Below are positions 7,983-17,121 of a DNA stretch of 35,554 nucleotides, piece after piece. Under the pieces are notes generated by a model. It saw only the letters and a program-made list of their open reading frames with translations, ran no database searches and was not told the DNA's origin. Each line of letters opens with the position of its first letter. The stretch's first letter is position 1. The stretch is from assembly GCA_029287195.1 (NCBI GenBank), contig JARFRN010000265.1, positions 1 through 35,554 on the forward strand, given 5' to 3'. The stretch comes from Acidimicrobiia bacterium. GTDB lineage: Bacteria > Actinomycetota > Acidimicrobiia > Spongiisociales > UBA5794. A program made the translations under genes and the position numbers.

Positions 7983-9773
7983 TCAGCCGAGCATGTCGAT
8001 GTCGATGGCAAACAGCTGATCTGCTCCGGCCTTGACCGCCGGTGCCCATCCGGCAGCCTGGGGAAGGATCTGGTCGGCGTAGAACCGGCAAGTGTCGATC
8101 TTGGCCTGCATCCACGGATCCTCACCGTTGTCCCCAAGCAACTCAGCCGCCACCACCGCCAGACGTGCTAGGTAGTAGGCACCGGCGACGACGCCGAACT
8201 GCCTCAGATACGGCGCAGCTCCGGCGAGACTTTCGTTGGGATCGGTCGTCGCCAGCAGCCAATCGGTGGTCTCCCGCAGACCGGCGATGGCGGTGGCGAG
8301 CGACCGCCCGATATCTGCCAGACCGTTGCCGTCGGCGTGCAGCCTGTCTGCTGTTGCCTGCATCTCGTCGAGATATCCGGCGACGACGGTGCCTTCAGCC
8401 ATCGGGAGCTTGCGCATTACCAGGTCGATGGCCTGGATACCGTTGGTGCCTTCGTAGATAGGCGCAATCCGCGAGTCTCGCCAGTGCTGCGCGGCGCCGG
8501 CTTCTTCCACGAAACCCATGCCGCCGTGGATCTGCACACCGAGCGACGTGAGTTCTACTCCGAGATCGGTCGCCCACGCTTTGGCCACCGGCGTCAACAG
8601 CGCCATCCGGTTGGTACCCCGCAATCTCGCTTCCTCGTCGGCACCGTGATGCCGCAGGTCGCCCGCTGCCGACGTATCGAGGATCAGTGCTCGCATCGCC
8701 TCGATATTGGCTTTCATCGTCATCAGCATCCGGCGAACGTCGGGGTGTTCGATGATCGGAGAAGCCTCGCCTTTGGGAGCGCCGATGGCCCTGCCTTGTC
8801 GGCGTTCCTTGGCGTAAGCCAGGGCGAGTTGGTAGGCGCGCTCGGAGAGGCCGAGTCCTTCCAAACCGACATGCAAACGGGCGTCGTTCATCATGGTGAA
8901 CATGCAGCGCATCCCAGCATTCACCTCACCGACGAGGTAGGCGACGGCTCCCCGCTGCTCGCCGTACGCCATGACCGCGGTGGGACTGGCGTGGATGCCG
9001 AGCTTGTGCTCGACGCCGACGCATTCAACGTCGTTGCGCTCCCCGAGACTGCCATCGGCGTTGACCAGGTACTTGGGGATCAGAAACAGCGAGATGCCCT
9101 TTGTTCCCGGAGGCGCCTCAGGTGCCCGGGCGAGAACGAAGTGAATGATGTTGTCGGCCATCTCGTGCTCACCCCACGTGATGAAGATCTTGGTCCCCTG
9201 TACGCGCCACGTGCCGTCGTCCGCCGGCCATGCCTTGGCTCGCAACGCCCCCACATCGGACCCGGCCTCGGGCTCGGTCAGTGCCATCGTGCCCGACCAT
9301 TCGCCGGTGGTCAGCTTTTCGAGGTATGTGGCTTTGAGTTCGTCGCTGCCGTGGGCCCCGAGAGCTTCCACAGCACTCGAAGTGAGCATCGGGCAGAGAG
9401 AGAAAGCCATATTGGATGCAGTCAGCATCTCCTGAACGGCAGTGGACATAACGCCGGGGAACCCGTGACCGCCGTATTCCATATCACCCTTGATCGCGCC
9501 CCAACCGGATTCGACGAACTGCCGGTAGGCCGCAGTCAGTTCATCGGGGACGGTGACGGAGCCATCGTCGCCGCGCCGGATCCCCTGGCTGTCGCCGATG
9601 CTGTTGGTCGGGGCAACCACCTCGGAGAAGAAACGCCCCGCCTCATCGAGAGCGTCGTAGACATCTTCGGCTTCGACGTGTTCGAAACCCGGGAGGTCGG
9701 ACACAGCTTCCAAATCGGCTATGTGCTCGAGGACGAACTTGATATCGCGCAGCGGGGGCCGGTAGTCACTCAT
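7983..9773 (-). CDS. Acyl-CoA dehydrogenase family protein (DmdC-like architecture)
   Basis: Start ATG at 9773 (MSDYRPPLRDIKFVLEHIADLEAVSDL...); GTMALTEPEAGSDVGALRAKA; QIHGGMGFVEEAGAAQHWRDSRIAPIYEGTNGIQAIDLVMRKL. The ORF track extends it spuriously to 10019. Confidence 0.92.
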   Translation of the reverse strand: MSDYRPPLRDIKFVLEHIADLEAVSDLPGFEHVEAEDVYDALDEAGRFFSEVVAPTNSIGDSQGIRRGDDGSVTVPDELTAAYRQFVESGWGAIKGDMEYGGHGFPGVMSTAVQEMLTASNMAFSLCPMLTSSAVEALGAHGSDELKATYLEKLTTGEWSGTMALTEPEAGSDVGALRAKAWPADDGTWRVQGTKIFITWGEHEMADNIIHFVLARAPEAPPGTKGISLFLIPKYLVNADGSLGERNDVECVGVEHKLGIHASPTAVMAYGEQRGAVAYLVGEVNAGMRCMFTMMNDARLHVGLEGLGLSERAYQLALAYAKERRQGRAIGAPKGEASPIIEHPDVRRMLMTMKANIEAMRALILDTSAAGDLRHHGADEEARLRGTNRMALLTPVAKAWATDLGVELTSLGVQIHGGMGFVEEAGAAQHWRDSRIAPIYEGTNGIQAIDLVMRKLPMAEGTVVAGYLDEMQATADRLHADGNGLADIGRSLATAIAGLRETTDWLLATTDPNESLAGAAPYLRQFGVVAGAYYLARLAVVAAELLGDNGEDPWMQAKIDTCRFYADQILPQAAGWAPAVKAGADQLFAIDIDMLG

Positions 9774-9861
9774 GGGGCCAGGATAGATGCGCCGGGCGCA
9801 CGCCATCACAGCCGGCCGGAGGTCGATAGTCTTGACATAGACCCGATTACGGAGGCACACC

Positions 9862-10035
9862 ATGCCGAAGAACCGCCGGCGTCGCCGGCGACCTTGGAGG
9901 CACTCGTCCGCACCGTCGGAACGATCCACGCCAGCACCGGATGCCAAGGCCCCTCCGGCATGGGACACCATTCCGCCGACAGTCGGACTGGCCGCCCAAC
10001 CCGATTCGTATCTCCGCAAGAAGAGCCCTAGGTAG
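9862..10035 (+). CDS. Candidate small Arg-rich protein (57 aa)
   Basis: MPKNRRRRRRPWRHSSAPSERSTPAPDAKAPPAWDTIPPTVGLAAQPDSYLRKKSPR*, with GGAGG 7 nt upstream of ATG and TTGACA at 9832-9837; below the 60-aa ORF-track cutoff; lies in the divergent intergenic region. Confidence 0.45.
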   Translation: MPKNRRRRRRPWRHSSAPSERSTPAPDAKAPPAWDTIPPTVGLAAQPDSYLRKKSPR

Positions 10036-10176
10036 GCGCGGCAGTGCCGATCCTTGAGCTTCTACCGGAGGAGGCTGGTGCGGCCGTCGGCCAGGGTCTG
10101 TTCGCGAGTAAGTCGCACCGCCAGTCCGCAATGCGATTCGTTCCGGTGCTGGACCTCGCCCCTGCCCGCCGCGAAC

Positions 10177-11124
10177 ATGGAGGCTATGGACGTCGACATT
10201 CGTAACACGCCGCCACCGGCCGACTGGGGTGTGACCGTTTCCGACGATGAGGTCGAGCAGCTTGCTGAACGATGGCGCCACCGCGACTTTCCACTGCCGG
10301 CATGGGACTACCCGGGGCTGCCACGAGGTTTGGACGCCCCGAATTGGTACACCCTATGCGTGGTGGCGTGCTCGGTGTTGGCGTGCATTTGGCCACCTGA
10401 AGGCAAGCAGATGTGGACGACCCATTTCGAGGGTGACGACCTCGATGACGCCCCCGCGATCTTCTCCTGTTTCACCCGCAGAATCCGCAGTGGCACTGTA
10501 GATCTCACCGTCTTCTCCCGGCTGACCCCGGAGAAGTTCTTTGCAGGCGACGGAACCCTGCAGTTGCTCGCCGAACGCTGGAACCGGCTCAACCAGGTGG
10601 CAGACGCGCTTTGTTCTGAGTGGGGCGGGTCGGCGGCAAACCTGGTCGCCGCCGGCCGGTTCGACGCAGAGCAGGTAGTGCAACTGCTGATAGACACTGT
10701 GCCGGGATTCAACGATGCCCCCAATTCGCCGGCGGGCCGGCTCCCGTTTCACAAGCTGGCTCGACTGGCCACCGCGATGATGTCTGCTGGAGGCAGCATC
10801 GCCTTCAGCGGTCTCGAGCGGCTCCCGGTGTACCCCGACTACATGCTGCCGCGGGTCTTGAGACATTCCGGCGTCCTCAACTACTCGCCCGAGCTGGCAA
10901 CTGCCGTGGACAACCGAAAGCTGATACCGAAGGAATCGCGTTGGGAACTGGCCATCCGCTGGGCCACCGTCTACAGCGGTGACCGACTGGCGGATGCGCT
11001 CCGCAGCCGCAGTGTTGCGGTAACGACGCCGGCTCTCGACTACGCGCTTTGGGAGAGCGCCGTTCTCGGCCCGGATGCGGCTGACATGGGTGAGCATCAC
11101 CGAACGCTCACCCTGGCTTACTGA
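10177..11124 (+). CDS. Queuosine-salvage-like protein (DUF2419 / Qng1 family), divergent
   Basis: LTPEKFFAGDGTLQLLAERWNRLNQVADALCSEWGGSAANLVAA...VPGFND...GRLPFHKLARLATAMM...LPVYPDYMLPRVLRHSGVLNYSPELATAVDN...LDYALWESAVLGPDAADMGEHHRTLTLAY, colinear with eukaryotic QNG1 motifs (EERxRILNE, GGSF, FYKRAQIL, FADYRLPQVL, LDYYLWD...HRxRxIYY) recalled from memory. Confidence 0.65.
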   Translation: MEAMDVDIRNTPPPADWGVTVSDDEVEQLAERWRHRDFPLPAWDYPGLPRGLDAPNWYTLCVVACSVLACIWPPEGKQMWTTHFEGDDLDDAPAIFSCFTRRIRSGTVDLTVFSRLTPEKFFAGDGTLQLLAERWNRLNQVADALCSEWGGSAANLVAAGRFDAEQVVQLLIDTVPGFNDAPNSPAGRLPFHKLARLATAMMSAGGSIAFSGLERLPVYPDYMLPRVLRHSGVLNYSPELATAVDNRKLIPKESRWELAIRWATVYSGDRLADALRSRSVAVTTPALDYALWESAVLGPDAADMGEHHRTLTLAY

Positions 11125-11169
11125 GGTTTTCGGGCGTAGTACGGTTCCTTCCTGGAGCCGGGCAGGATC

Positions 11170-12420
11170 ATGACCTATTCGTCAACGAATGTGGAGCAGA
11201 ATCGGCTCGGCCGCGCCCATTTCACAGCACTGTTGTCGATGATCATGGCCTTGGGCGCCCTCGCGATCGACATGATGCTGCCCGCCTTCGACGACATGCG
11301 GACCCACTTCGGACTCCCCGCCGACTCCACCCAGGTGGCCCAAGTAGTCACTGCTTTCTTGGTTGGCATGGCCGTCGCCCAGGCCTTCTACGGCCCGCTC
11401 GCCGACCGGTTCGGGAGGAAACCCGTCCTCTATGCAGGATTTGTGATCTACGGGCTGGGAGCACTTGGTTCGCTCCTCGCCCCCACGCTCGAACTCGTGC
11501 TCGTCAGCCGATTCATCTGGGGAATAGGGGCGGCATCACCCCGAGTCGTAGCCGTCTCCATCGTGCGCGACACCTACGCCGGAGATGAAATGGCCAAGGC
11601 GATGTCGTTCATAATGGCGGTCTTCATCATGGTGCCCGTAGTGGCGCCCACCGTCGGGGCGGGGCTGATCCTCGTGTTCCCCTGGCAGTCGGTGTTTGCC
11701 GCCGGGCTCGTGTTTGTTCTCGTTGTGGCTATCTGGGCAAGGGTGTTGCCGGAAACCCTGGATCCTCAGAACCGGCTACCCATCGATCGAAGAGCTATTG
11801 CTGCGGCCACCAAGGAAGTACTCACCAACCGGCAAACGTTTGGTTACATGATGGCAATGACCATGACATTCGGGGTCTTCAGCTCCTACCTGGCCAGCTC
11901 CGAGCGCATCTTCGGGGAGATCTACGAGAAGCCTGACCAGTTCCCGTTCATCTTCGGCGCGCTGGCGGCCACGATGGGTGTAGCGATCCTGATGAATGCG
12001 TCCATTGTCGAGCGGGTAGGCGCCAAACGAATGGTTCATCTGGCCCTCGCAACATACGTTGCGGTCGCGCTCGGCTTCTGGGCGATCGCAGCAGCCGCCG
12101 GTGGCCGACCCTCTTTCCCGATCTTCATGGTCGGGATGATGGCGATGCTGTCCCTGCACGCCATTCTGATACCGAACTTCAACTCGATCGCCATGCTCCC
12201 CATGGGTCACATCGCCGGGACGGCATCGGCGGTCATCGGCACGATCTCGTTGGCGGGAGGCGCGTTCCTGGGGTCGATAATCGACCGCCAATTCACGGAC
12301 ACAGTCAGCCCTCTGGTTGTGTCTTTTGTGCTGTTTGGGATTGTTGCCCAGGGGTTCATTGCGTGGGCCGAACGCGGCAAGCTGTTTTCTCGCCGGACTG
12401 AGTCGCCCGGATCTCCCTGA
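11170..12420 (+). CDS. MFS transporter, Bcr/CflA multidrug-efflux subfamily
   Basis: 416 aa; ALAIDMMLPAFDDM, VTAFLVGMAVAQAFYGPLADRFGRKPVL, VSIVRDTYAGDEMAKAMSFIM. Confidence 0.9.
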   Translation: MTYSSTNVEQNRLGRAHFTALLSMIMALGALAIDMMLPAFDDMRTHFGLPADSTQVAQVVTAFLVGMAVAQAFYGPLADRFGRKPVLYAGFVIYGLGALGSLLAPTLELVLVSRFIWGIGAASPRVVAVSIVRDTYAGDEMAKAMSFIMAVFIMVPVVAPTVGAGLILVFPWQSVFAAGLVFVLVVAIWARVLPETLDPQNRLPIDRRAIAAATKEVLTNRQTFGYMMAMTMTFGVFSSYLASSERIFGEIYEKPDQFPFIFGALAATMGVAILMNASIVERVGAKRMVHLALATYVAVALGFWAIAAAAGGRPSFPIFMVGMMAMLSLHAILIPNFNSIAMLPMGHIAGTASAVIGTISLAGGAFLGSIIDRQFTDTVSPLVVSFVLFGIVAQGFIAWAERGKLFSRRTESPGSP

Positions 12421-12533
12421 CACGCCGACACCGCCGGGAGCCGCGGTCGTGATCGGCGACAGTACTCTACGTGGCAAGGCCCGAGGTGGAGGACGCATAG
12501 TGTCGCCCCGCCGTAACGAGAAGGATGAGAGGT

Positions 12534-13250
12534 ATGGCTACACCGCACATCTCCGCCGAGCCCGGGGATTTCGCCGACACCGTATTGCTGCCGGGTGATC
12601 CGCTGCGGGCCCAGCACATCGCCGAGAATTTCCTCCATGACGCTCGGCAAGTTACTGCCGTCCGCAACATGCTCGGCTTCACCGGAGCCTATGAGGGCAA
12701 GAGCATCTCCGTTATTGGGACGGGGATGGGCGTTCCCTCGGCCAGCATCTACGGGACGGAGCTGATCAACGATTACGGAGTCAAGAAGCTGATCCGGATC
12801 GGTAGCTGCGGGGCCCTTTCCTACGATCTCGAACTGCGCGATGTTGTCATCGCCATGGGTGCCTGCACCGACTCCAATGTGAACCGGGCTCGTTACGGCG
12901 GCTATGACTTCGCTGCGATCGCCGACTACGGGCTGCTGCGGGCGGCCGTGGATTCCGCAGAGGCGCACGGCAACAAGGTCCACGTGGGCAACATCTACAC
13001 CGCCGATCTGTTCTACCACCCGGACAACGAGGATCGGGTTGCCTTCAACCAACGCATGGGGGTTCTGGCGGTGGAGATGGAAGCCGCCGGCCTCTACGGC
13101 CTGGCCGCCGAGCACGGTGCGCGCGCCCTAGCGCTCATGACGGTTAGCGATCATGTTCTCACCCATGAGGCCACCAGCGCCGAGGACCGCCAGACCACTT
13201 TCAACGAGATGGTGGAGATCGCACTGGAGACCGCGGGCGCGGTCGATTGA
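12534..13250 (+). CDS. deoD: DeoD-type purine-nucleoside phosphorylase
   Basis: [34 protein letters not shown]...[17 protein letters not shown]...IRIGSCGAL...[16 protein letters not shown]...VSDH; preferred start ATG 12534 (track starts 12525). Confidence 0.95.
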   Translation: MATPHISAEPGDFADTVLLPGDPLRAQHIAENFLHDARQVTAVRNMLGFTGAYEGKSISVIGTGMGVPSASIYGTELINDYGVKKLIRIGSCGALSYDLELRDVVIAMGACTDSNVNRARYGGYDFAAIADYGLLRAAVDSAEAHGNKVHVGNIYTADLFYHPDNEDRVAFNQRMGVLAVEMEAAGLYGLAAEHGARALALMTVSDHVLTHEATSAEDRQTTFNEMVEIALETAGAVD

Positions 13251-13301
13251 CCGGGATTTACGAAATGTAAAAACTCGCAGTTTGTCGCTAGCCTTTTTGG
13301 T

Positions 13302-14570
13302 ATGACAACACACGACAAGCCAATCGATTGGGTCAAGAACCCGCGCGCCAAGACCATCGCATCCAGCGATGCGGTCAATGCGGTGTTCCCGCCCGGGGTA
13401 TTCGAGGAGGCCCGCCGATTCCACCGCCAGATACCCGGCTACCGGCCCAGCCCGCTCCGCAACCTCTCACACCTTGCATCGATGCTGGGTGTCGACAGCA
13501 TCTGGGTAAAGGACGAGTCGGTTCGACTCAATCTGAATTCGTTCAAGGTCCTCGGCGGATCGTTCGCCATCTACCGGTTCATCAAATCGAAGCTCGGCCT
13601 CGAAGGAGAAGACCTCTCCTACGAGGACTTGGTAGGCGAGGCAATCAAAGCCAAAATCGGCGACATCACATTTGCCACTGCCACCGACGGCAACCACGGC
13701 CGGGGGGTGGCCTGGGGCGCGTCCAAACTCAACTGCAACGCGGTGATCTATGTCCACAAGGACACATCGACCGCCCGCATCAAAGCCATCGAGAGCTACG
13801 GCGCCGACGTGCGCGTCATCGACGGCACCTACGACGATGCAGTCCATCAGGCCAGCATCGACGCAGATGCAAACGGCTGGCATGTCATCTCCGACACATC
13901 CTGGGAGGGATATACCGACATCCCGAGCTGGGTGATGCAGGGTTACACGACAATGCTCTCCGAGACCCAGGAGCAACTGGCGGGGACCGGAATCGTCAAG
14001 CCAACCCACGTCTTCGTGCAAGCCGGCGTCGGCGCCCTGGCTGCGGCAACGATCGGCTTCTACAGCAGCAGGTTCGGGGCCGATCGCCCGACCACGGTGG
14101 TAGTCGAACCGAGCGAGGCCGAGTGCCTGCTGGAGTCGGCCCGGATCGGTGACGGCAAGCCCCATGACGTTGGGGGTGATTTGCAGACGATCATGGCCGG
14201 TCTCGCATGTGGCGAGCCGAGCCCGATCGCCTGGGATGTCCTATGGGACACGGTGGATGCTTTCGTGGCCTGCCCCGATTACGTGGCCGCCAAGGGAATG
14301 CGCGTCTACGGGATGCCGCTGGCAGGCGACCACTTCATCGTCTCCGGGGAGTCGGGGGCAGTAACGCTTGGTGCGCTGATGTTCATTGCGGAGTATCCGG
14401 AGTACGCCGATCTCAAGGAGTACATCGGCCTCGGCCCCCACTCGCAGATTCTGCTGATCAACTCCGAGGGCAACACGGATCCCGAGTACTTCCGCCGCGT
14501 CGTTTGGGAGGGGGCCGATTCGGTACCCCGCGAGTACCGCTGGGCACCGCACCCGGTGGGGACCAGCTAG
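13302..14570 (+). CDS. dpaL: Diaminopropionate ammonia-lyase (PLP-dependent)
   Basis: 422 aa; WVKDESVRLNLNSFKVLGGSFAIYRFI (PLP Lys), ATDGNHGRGVAWGASKL, VISDTSWEGYTDIPSWVMQGYTTM. Confidence 0.92.
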   Translation: MTTHDKPIDWVKNPRAKTIASSDAVNAVFPPGVFEEARRFHRQIPGYRPSPLRNLSHLASMLGVDSIWVKDESVRLNLNSFKVLGGSFAIYRFIKSKLGLEGEDLSYEDLVGEAIKAKIGDITFATATDGNHGRGVAWGASKLNCNAVIYVHKDTSTARIKAIESYGADVRVIDGTYDDAVHQASIDADANGWHVISDTSWEGYTDIPSWVMQGYTTMLSETQEQLAGTGIVKPTHVFVQAGVGALAAATIGFYSSRFGADRPTTVVVEPSEAECLLESARIGDGKPHDVGGDLQTIMAGLACGEPSPIAWDVLWDTVDAFVACPDYVAAKGMRVYGMPLAGDHFIVSGESGAVTLGALMFIAEYPEYADLKEYIGLGPHSQILLINSEGNTDPEYFRRVVWEGADSVPREYRWAPHPVGTS

Positions 14571-14596
14571 GCGCCCAATTTCACGATTCGCATGTT

Positions 14597-14625
14597 GCGG
14601 GGAGGGCCCGCCGGGCCCTCCCCGC
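14597..14625. terminator. GC-rich hairpin terminator-like element downstream of dpaL
   Basis: Perfect 13-bp stem GCGGGGAGGGCCC-GCC-GGGCCCTCCCCGC with 3-nt loop, 26 bp after the stop; no U-tract. Confidence 0.65.
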
Positions 14626-14766
14626 TAGGACGACCCAGAGGCCATTAGGCCTCCACGTGTTTGTGTCCGCCGCAGCATGCACTTCACCACCCCGGTCAAC
14701 GCGACTTATTCATGGTGAGATAGCCTGAAATGAGGACACAAACTCGGCAGGGATCCGAGAGGGCAC

Positions 14767-15321
14767 ATGAACCCCGATGCCGAACGGCGTTTCCGCGAGG
14801 CCTATCAAGCTCACTTGCCGTCGGTCTATGCATACTTCAAGCGTCGCACCGATGTGCAGACTGCCCAGGACGCCACTGCGGAGACCTTCCTTGTGGCGTG
14901 GCGTCGCATCGAACGTATGCCGGAAGGGGACCGAGCCCTCCCCTGGCTCTACTCGGTGGCCCGTAGGGTGCTGGCCAACCAATACCGCAGCCAGCGGCGG
15001 CGCGCCCGGCTGGCCGAAAAAGTGGGTGCCGTCGCCCAAGAACCCACGCCCACGCCCGAGACAATCGTGATGCGCAATCGTCAGCACGAGGAAGTGCTGG
15101 CGGCTCTGGCTCGACTCAAGCCCGACGATCAGGAGTTGCTCCGACTGGCGGTCTGGGAAGAGCTCCCTCACCGTCTCATCGCCGAGGCGCTCTCCTGCAG
15201 CCGCCACGCCGTTGATCAGCGCATCTACCGGGCTGCGAAACGATTGGCGAGAGAAATGCAGCATGCCGAACACATACACGTTGGCGGGACGACCCCCGAC
15301 GAACAGACAGGAACCCTGTGA
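14767..15321 (+). CDS. ECF-type RNA polymerase sigma factor
   Basis: 184 aa; FREAYQAHLPSVYAYFKRRTDVQTAQDATAETFLVAWRRIERMP (region 2) and LARLKPDDQELLRLAVWEELPHRLIAEALSCSRHAVDQRIYRAAKRL (region 4). Confidence 0.93.
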   Translation: MNPDAERRFREAYQAHLPSVYAYFKRRTDVQTAQDATAETFLVAWRRIERMPEGDRALPWLYSVARRVLANQYRSQRRRARLAEKVGAVAQEPTPTPETIVMRNRQHEEVLAALARLKPDDQELLRLAVWEELPHRLIAEALSCSRHAVDQRIYRAAKRLAREMQHAEHIHVGGTTPDEQTGTL

Positions 15322-16967
15322 TGAATCGGCTTGACGAAGCACTCGAGAGACTGCGGATCGCCAATGCAGTGCCCCGCATCGAAGAGGTGGACGCCGATGA
15401 ACTCGAGGTCGTGACTGCCCTGTTCGACGAGAGGAGGTCGAGAATGACCGCCAGATCGAACGAGCAACCGATTCGTACCTCGCCCGGGCCCGGTCTTCCG
15501 AGGCGAGCCGTCTTGGCTTTCGCCACAGCCATGACCCTGGTCCTCGCTGCGGTCGGTGTGGTTGCCCTGATGCCGGGTGGTAAAGACGAGGTGGTCTCCC
15601 TACAGACCACTGCTCCCACCGTCATGAGCACGGTCACCCCAACCACCGTGCCGCCGACGACCACCGGGCCGGTCGACACCACCATCGCATCACTACTCAC
15701 CACCTGGACTCGGGTGCCGCACGACGATGCAATATTCGGTGACGGGTCCATGGGAGTCTCGATAAACGACTTGACCCTGGGCAACAATGGGCTGGTTGCA
15801 GTAGGGACGGTCCTGTGGCAAGACGGATCATCACAGGGAGCCGCCTGGATTTCCCCGGACGGGGATTCTTGGCTCCGCGTCCCACACGATGATGCGCTGT
15901 TCGGGTCTCGCTATGGCGATACCACCCTCAACGACGTTGTTGCGTTCCAAGGTGGGTACCTGGCCGCAGGATGCAACGACGAGAGCCCCCAGCTGCTTGC
16001 CTCAGCCGATGGACTGTCATGGTCGGCAGTAGACCTCGGTGACGATCTGTTCGCCGAACCGAGCTATGAGGACCTACTGGCCGGCTGGGCACGGCGCGAT
16101 GCTGCCTTTGATGCGGGAACACAAGGCCTTGGCTGGTTCATCTCCGGCCTGGCGGTCTCGGATGACCGGATCGTGGCAGTTGGATCCGCCGGATTCGGTC
16201 AGGGGTCACCGGTCACGGGAGTCTTCGATGGTGGCCGGTTTGCCGCCGTATGGACGTCGACGGACGGCGTCACTTGGACCCGGGTGCCGCATAACGAGGC
16301 GGTATTCGGCGGTCTCGAGGACGGGGAGCAGTCGATGACCGCGGTGGCGGCAACGTCTCGAGGGTTTACGAGCATCGGCGCCGATCGATCCGGCTCGGAT
16401 TTCGATGCTGCTGTTTGGCTATCCGAGGACGGCATTTCGTGGCAACGAGTTCCCCATGACGAGTCGATATTCGGCGGCGACATGGCGGACGGCCGCCGGC
16501 TCGATCAGACGATGGTTGATCTGGTTACGGTAGGCGATGGGTTGCTCGTGGTCGGCACCGAAATCGCCGGCCCACAGGTTCCAGAAGACCTATCGGAGGA
16601 CGACGCAGACCTCGCGGTATGGCTGTCGCCCGACGGCGCGACCTGGCAGCGCCTCCCCCACGACGAGAGCGTCTTTGGGGGCGTAGACGACCAGAACGTG
16701 TGTTGCGTGGCAATGCTGACAGAAGGATTCATGGCTGTTGGCAACGAGCGCAGCAACAGTGCGACCTGGGACCCACTGGGATACGAGGCAATCGTTTGGG
16801 TCTCTGACGACGGCGTCCATTGGAGCAAATCTGCGACCGGTGAGTTCCCCCCGGGTTCGTTCATGAAATCGGTCCTGACCGTGGGTACCCGTGTCGTGGC
16901 GGTCGGCGGAATCAACAACGACGACCCCCTTGGTGCCGGCGTCGGCGCAATGTGGATTCGGGAATAG
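15321..16967 (+). CDS. Putative sigma-linked single-pass TM protein (anti-sigma-like by context) with repeat ectodomain
   Basis: TGATG overlap with the sigma-factor stop; short N-terminal cytoplasmic part, TM RRAVLAFATAMTLVLAAVGVVALMPGG, Thr/Pro linker, then repeats with W-x-RVPHDE-x-x-FGG and S-x-DG-x-x-W motifs. No HxxxCxxC zinc motif seen. Confidence 0.8.
   Translation: MNRLDEALERLRIANAVPRIEEVDADELEVVTALFDERRSRMTARSNEQPIRTSPGPGLPRRAVLAFATAMTLVLAAVGVVALMPGGKDEVVSLQTTAPTVMSTVTPTTVPPTTTGPVDTTIASLLTTWTRVPHDDAIFGDGSMGVSINDLTLGNNGLVAVGTVLWQDGSSQGAAWISPDGDSWLRVPHDDALFGSRYGDTTLNDVVAFQGGYLAAGCNDESPQLLASADGLSWSAVDLGDDLFAEPSYEDLLAGWARRDAAFDAGTQGLGWFISGLAVSDDRIVAVGSAGFGQGSPVTGVFDGGRFAAVWTSTDGVTWTRVPHNEAVFGGLEDGEQSMTAVAATSRGFTSIGADRSGSDFDAAVWLSEDGISWQRVPHDESIFGGDMADGRRLDQTMVDLVTVGDGLLVVGTEIAGPQVPEDLSEDDADLAVWLSPDGATWQRLPHDESVFGGVDDQNVCCVAMLTEGFMAVGNERSNSATWDPLGYEAIVWVSDDGVHWSKSATGEFPPGSFMKSVLTVGTRVVAVGGINNDDPLGAGVGAMWIRE
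15705..16683 (+). repeat. Protein-level repeats: five copies of W-x-R-[VL]-P-H-[DN]-[DE]-[AS]-[ILV]-F-G plus one degenerate copy
   Basis: TWTRVPHDDAIFGDG, SWLRVPHDDALFGSR, (SWSAVDLGDDLFAEP), TWTRVPHNEAVFGGL, SWQRVPHDESIFGGD, TWQRLPHDESVFGGV; DNA copies begin near 15711, 15875, 16281, 16447, 16648. Confidence 0.85.
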
Positions 16968-17121
16968 CAGCGATCGAAAGCCGCCCGGCACCGATTGATC
17001 GATGACTTCATGATGAGGTGTAGCCGCCTCACCCGGGTTGCAGAAGCTGTCGTCCGGCCATTGACCTGGTCCGTGGCGCTACCGAGCCAGCCTCGACGCC
17101 GGATGTGCAGCACTTCTCCGA

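Noticed and set aside
8337-10031. 564-aa plus-strand ORF
   Set aside because: Antisense to the well-supported acyl-CoA dehydrogenase; high-GC mirror ORF with no recognisable domain.
12207-13115. 302-aa minus-strand ORF
   Set aside because: Antisense to MFS and deoD; no family signature.
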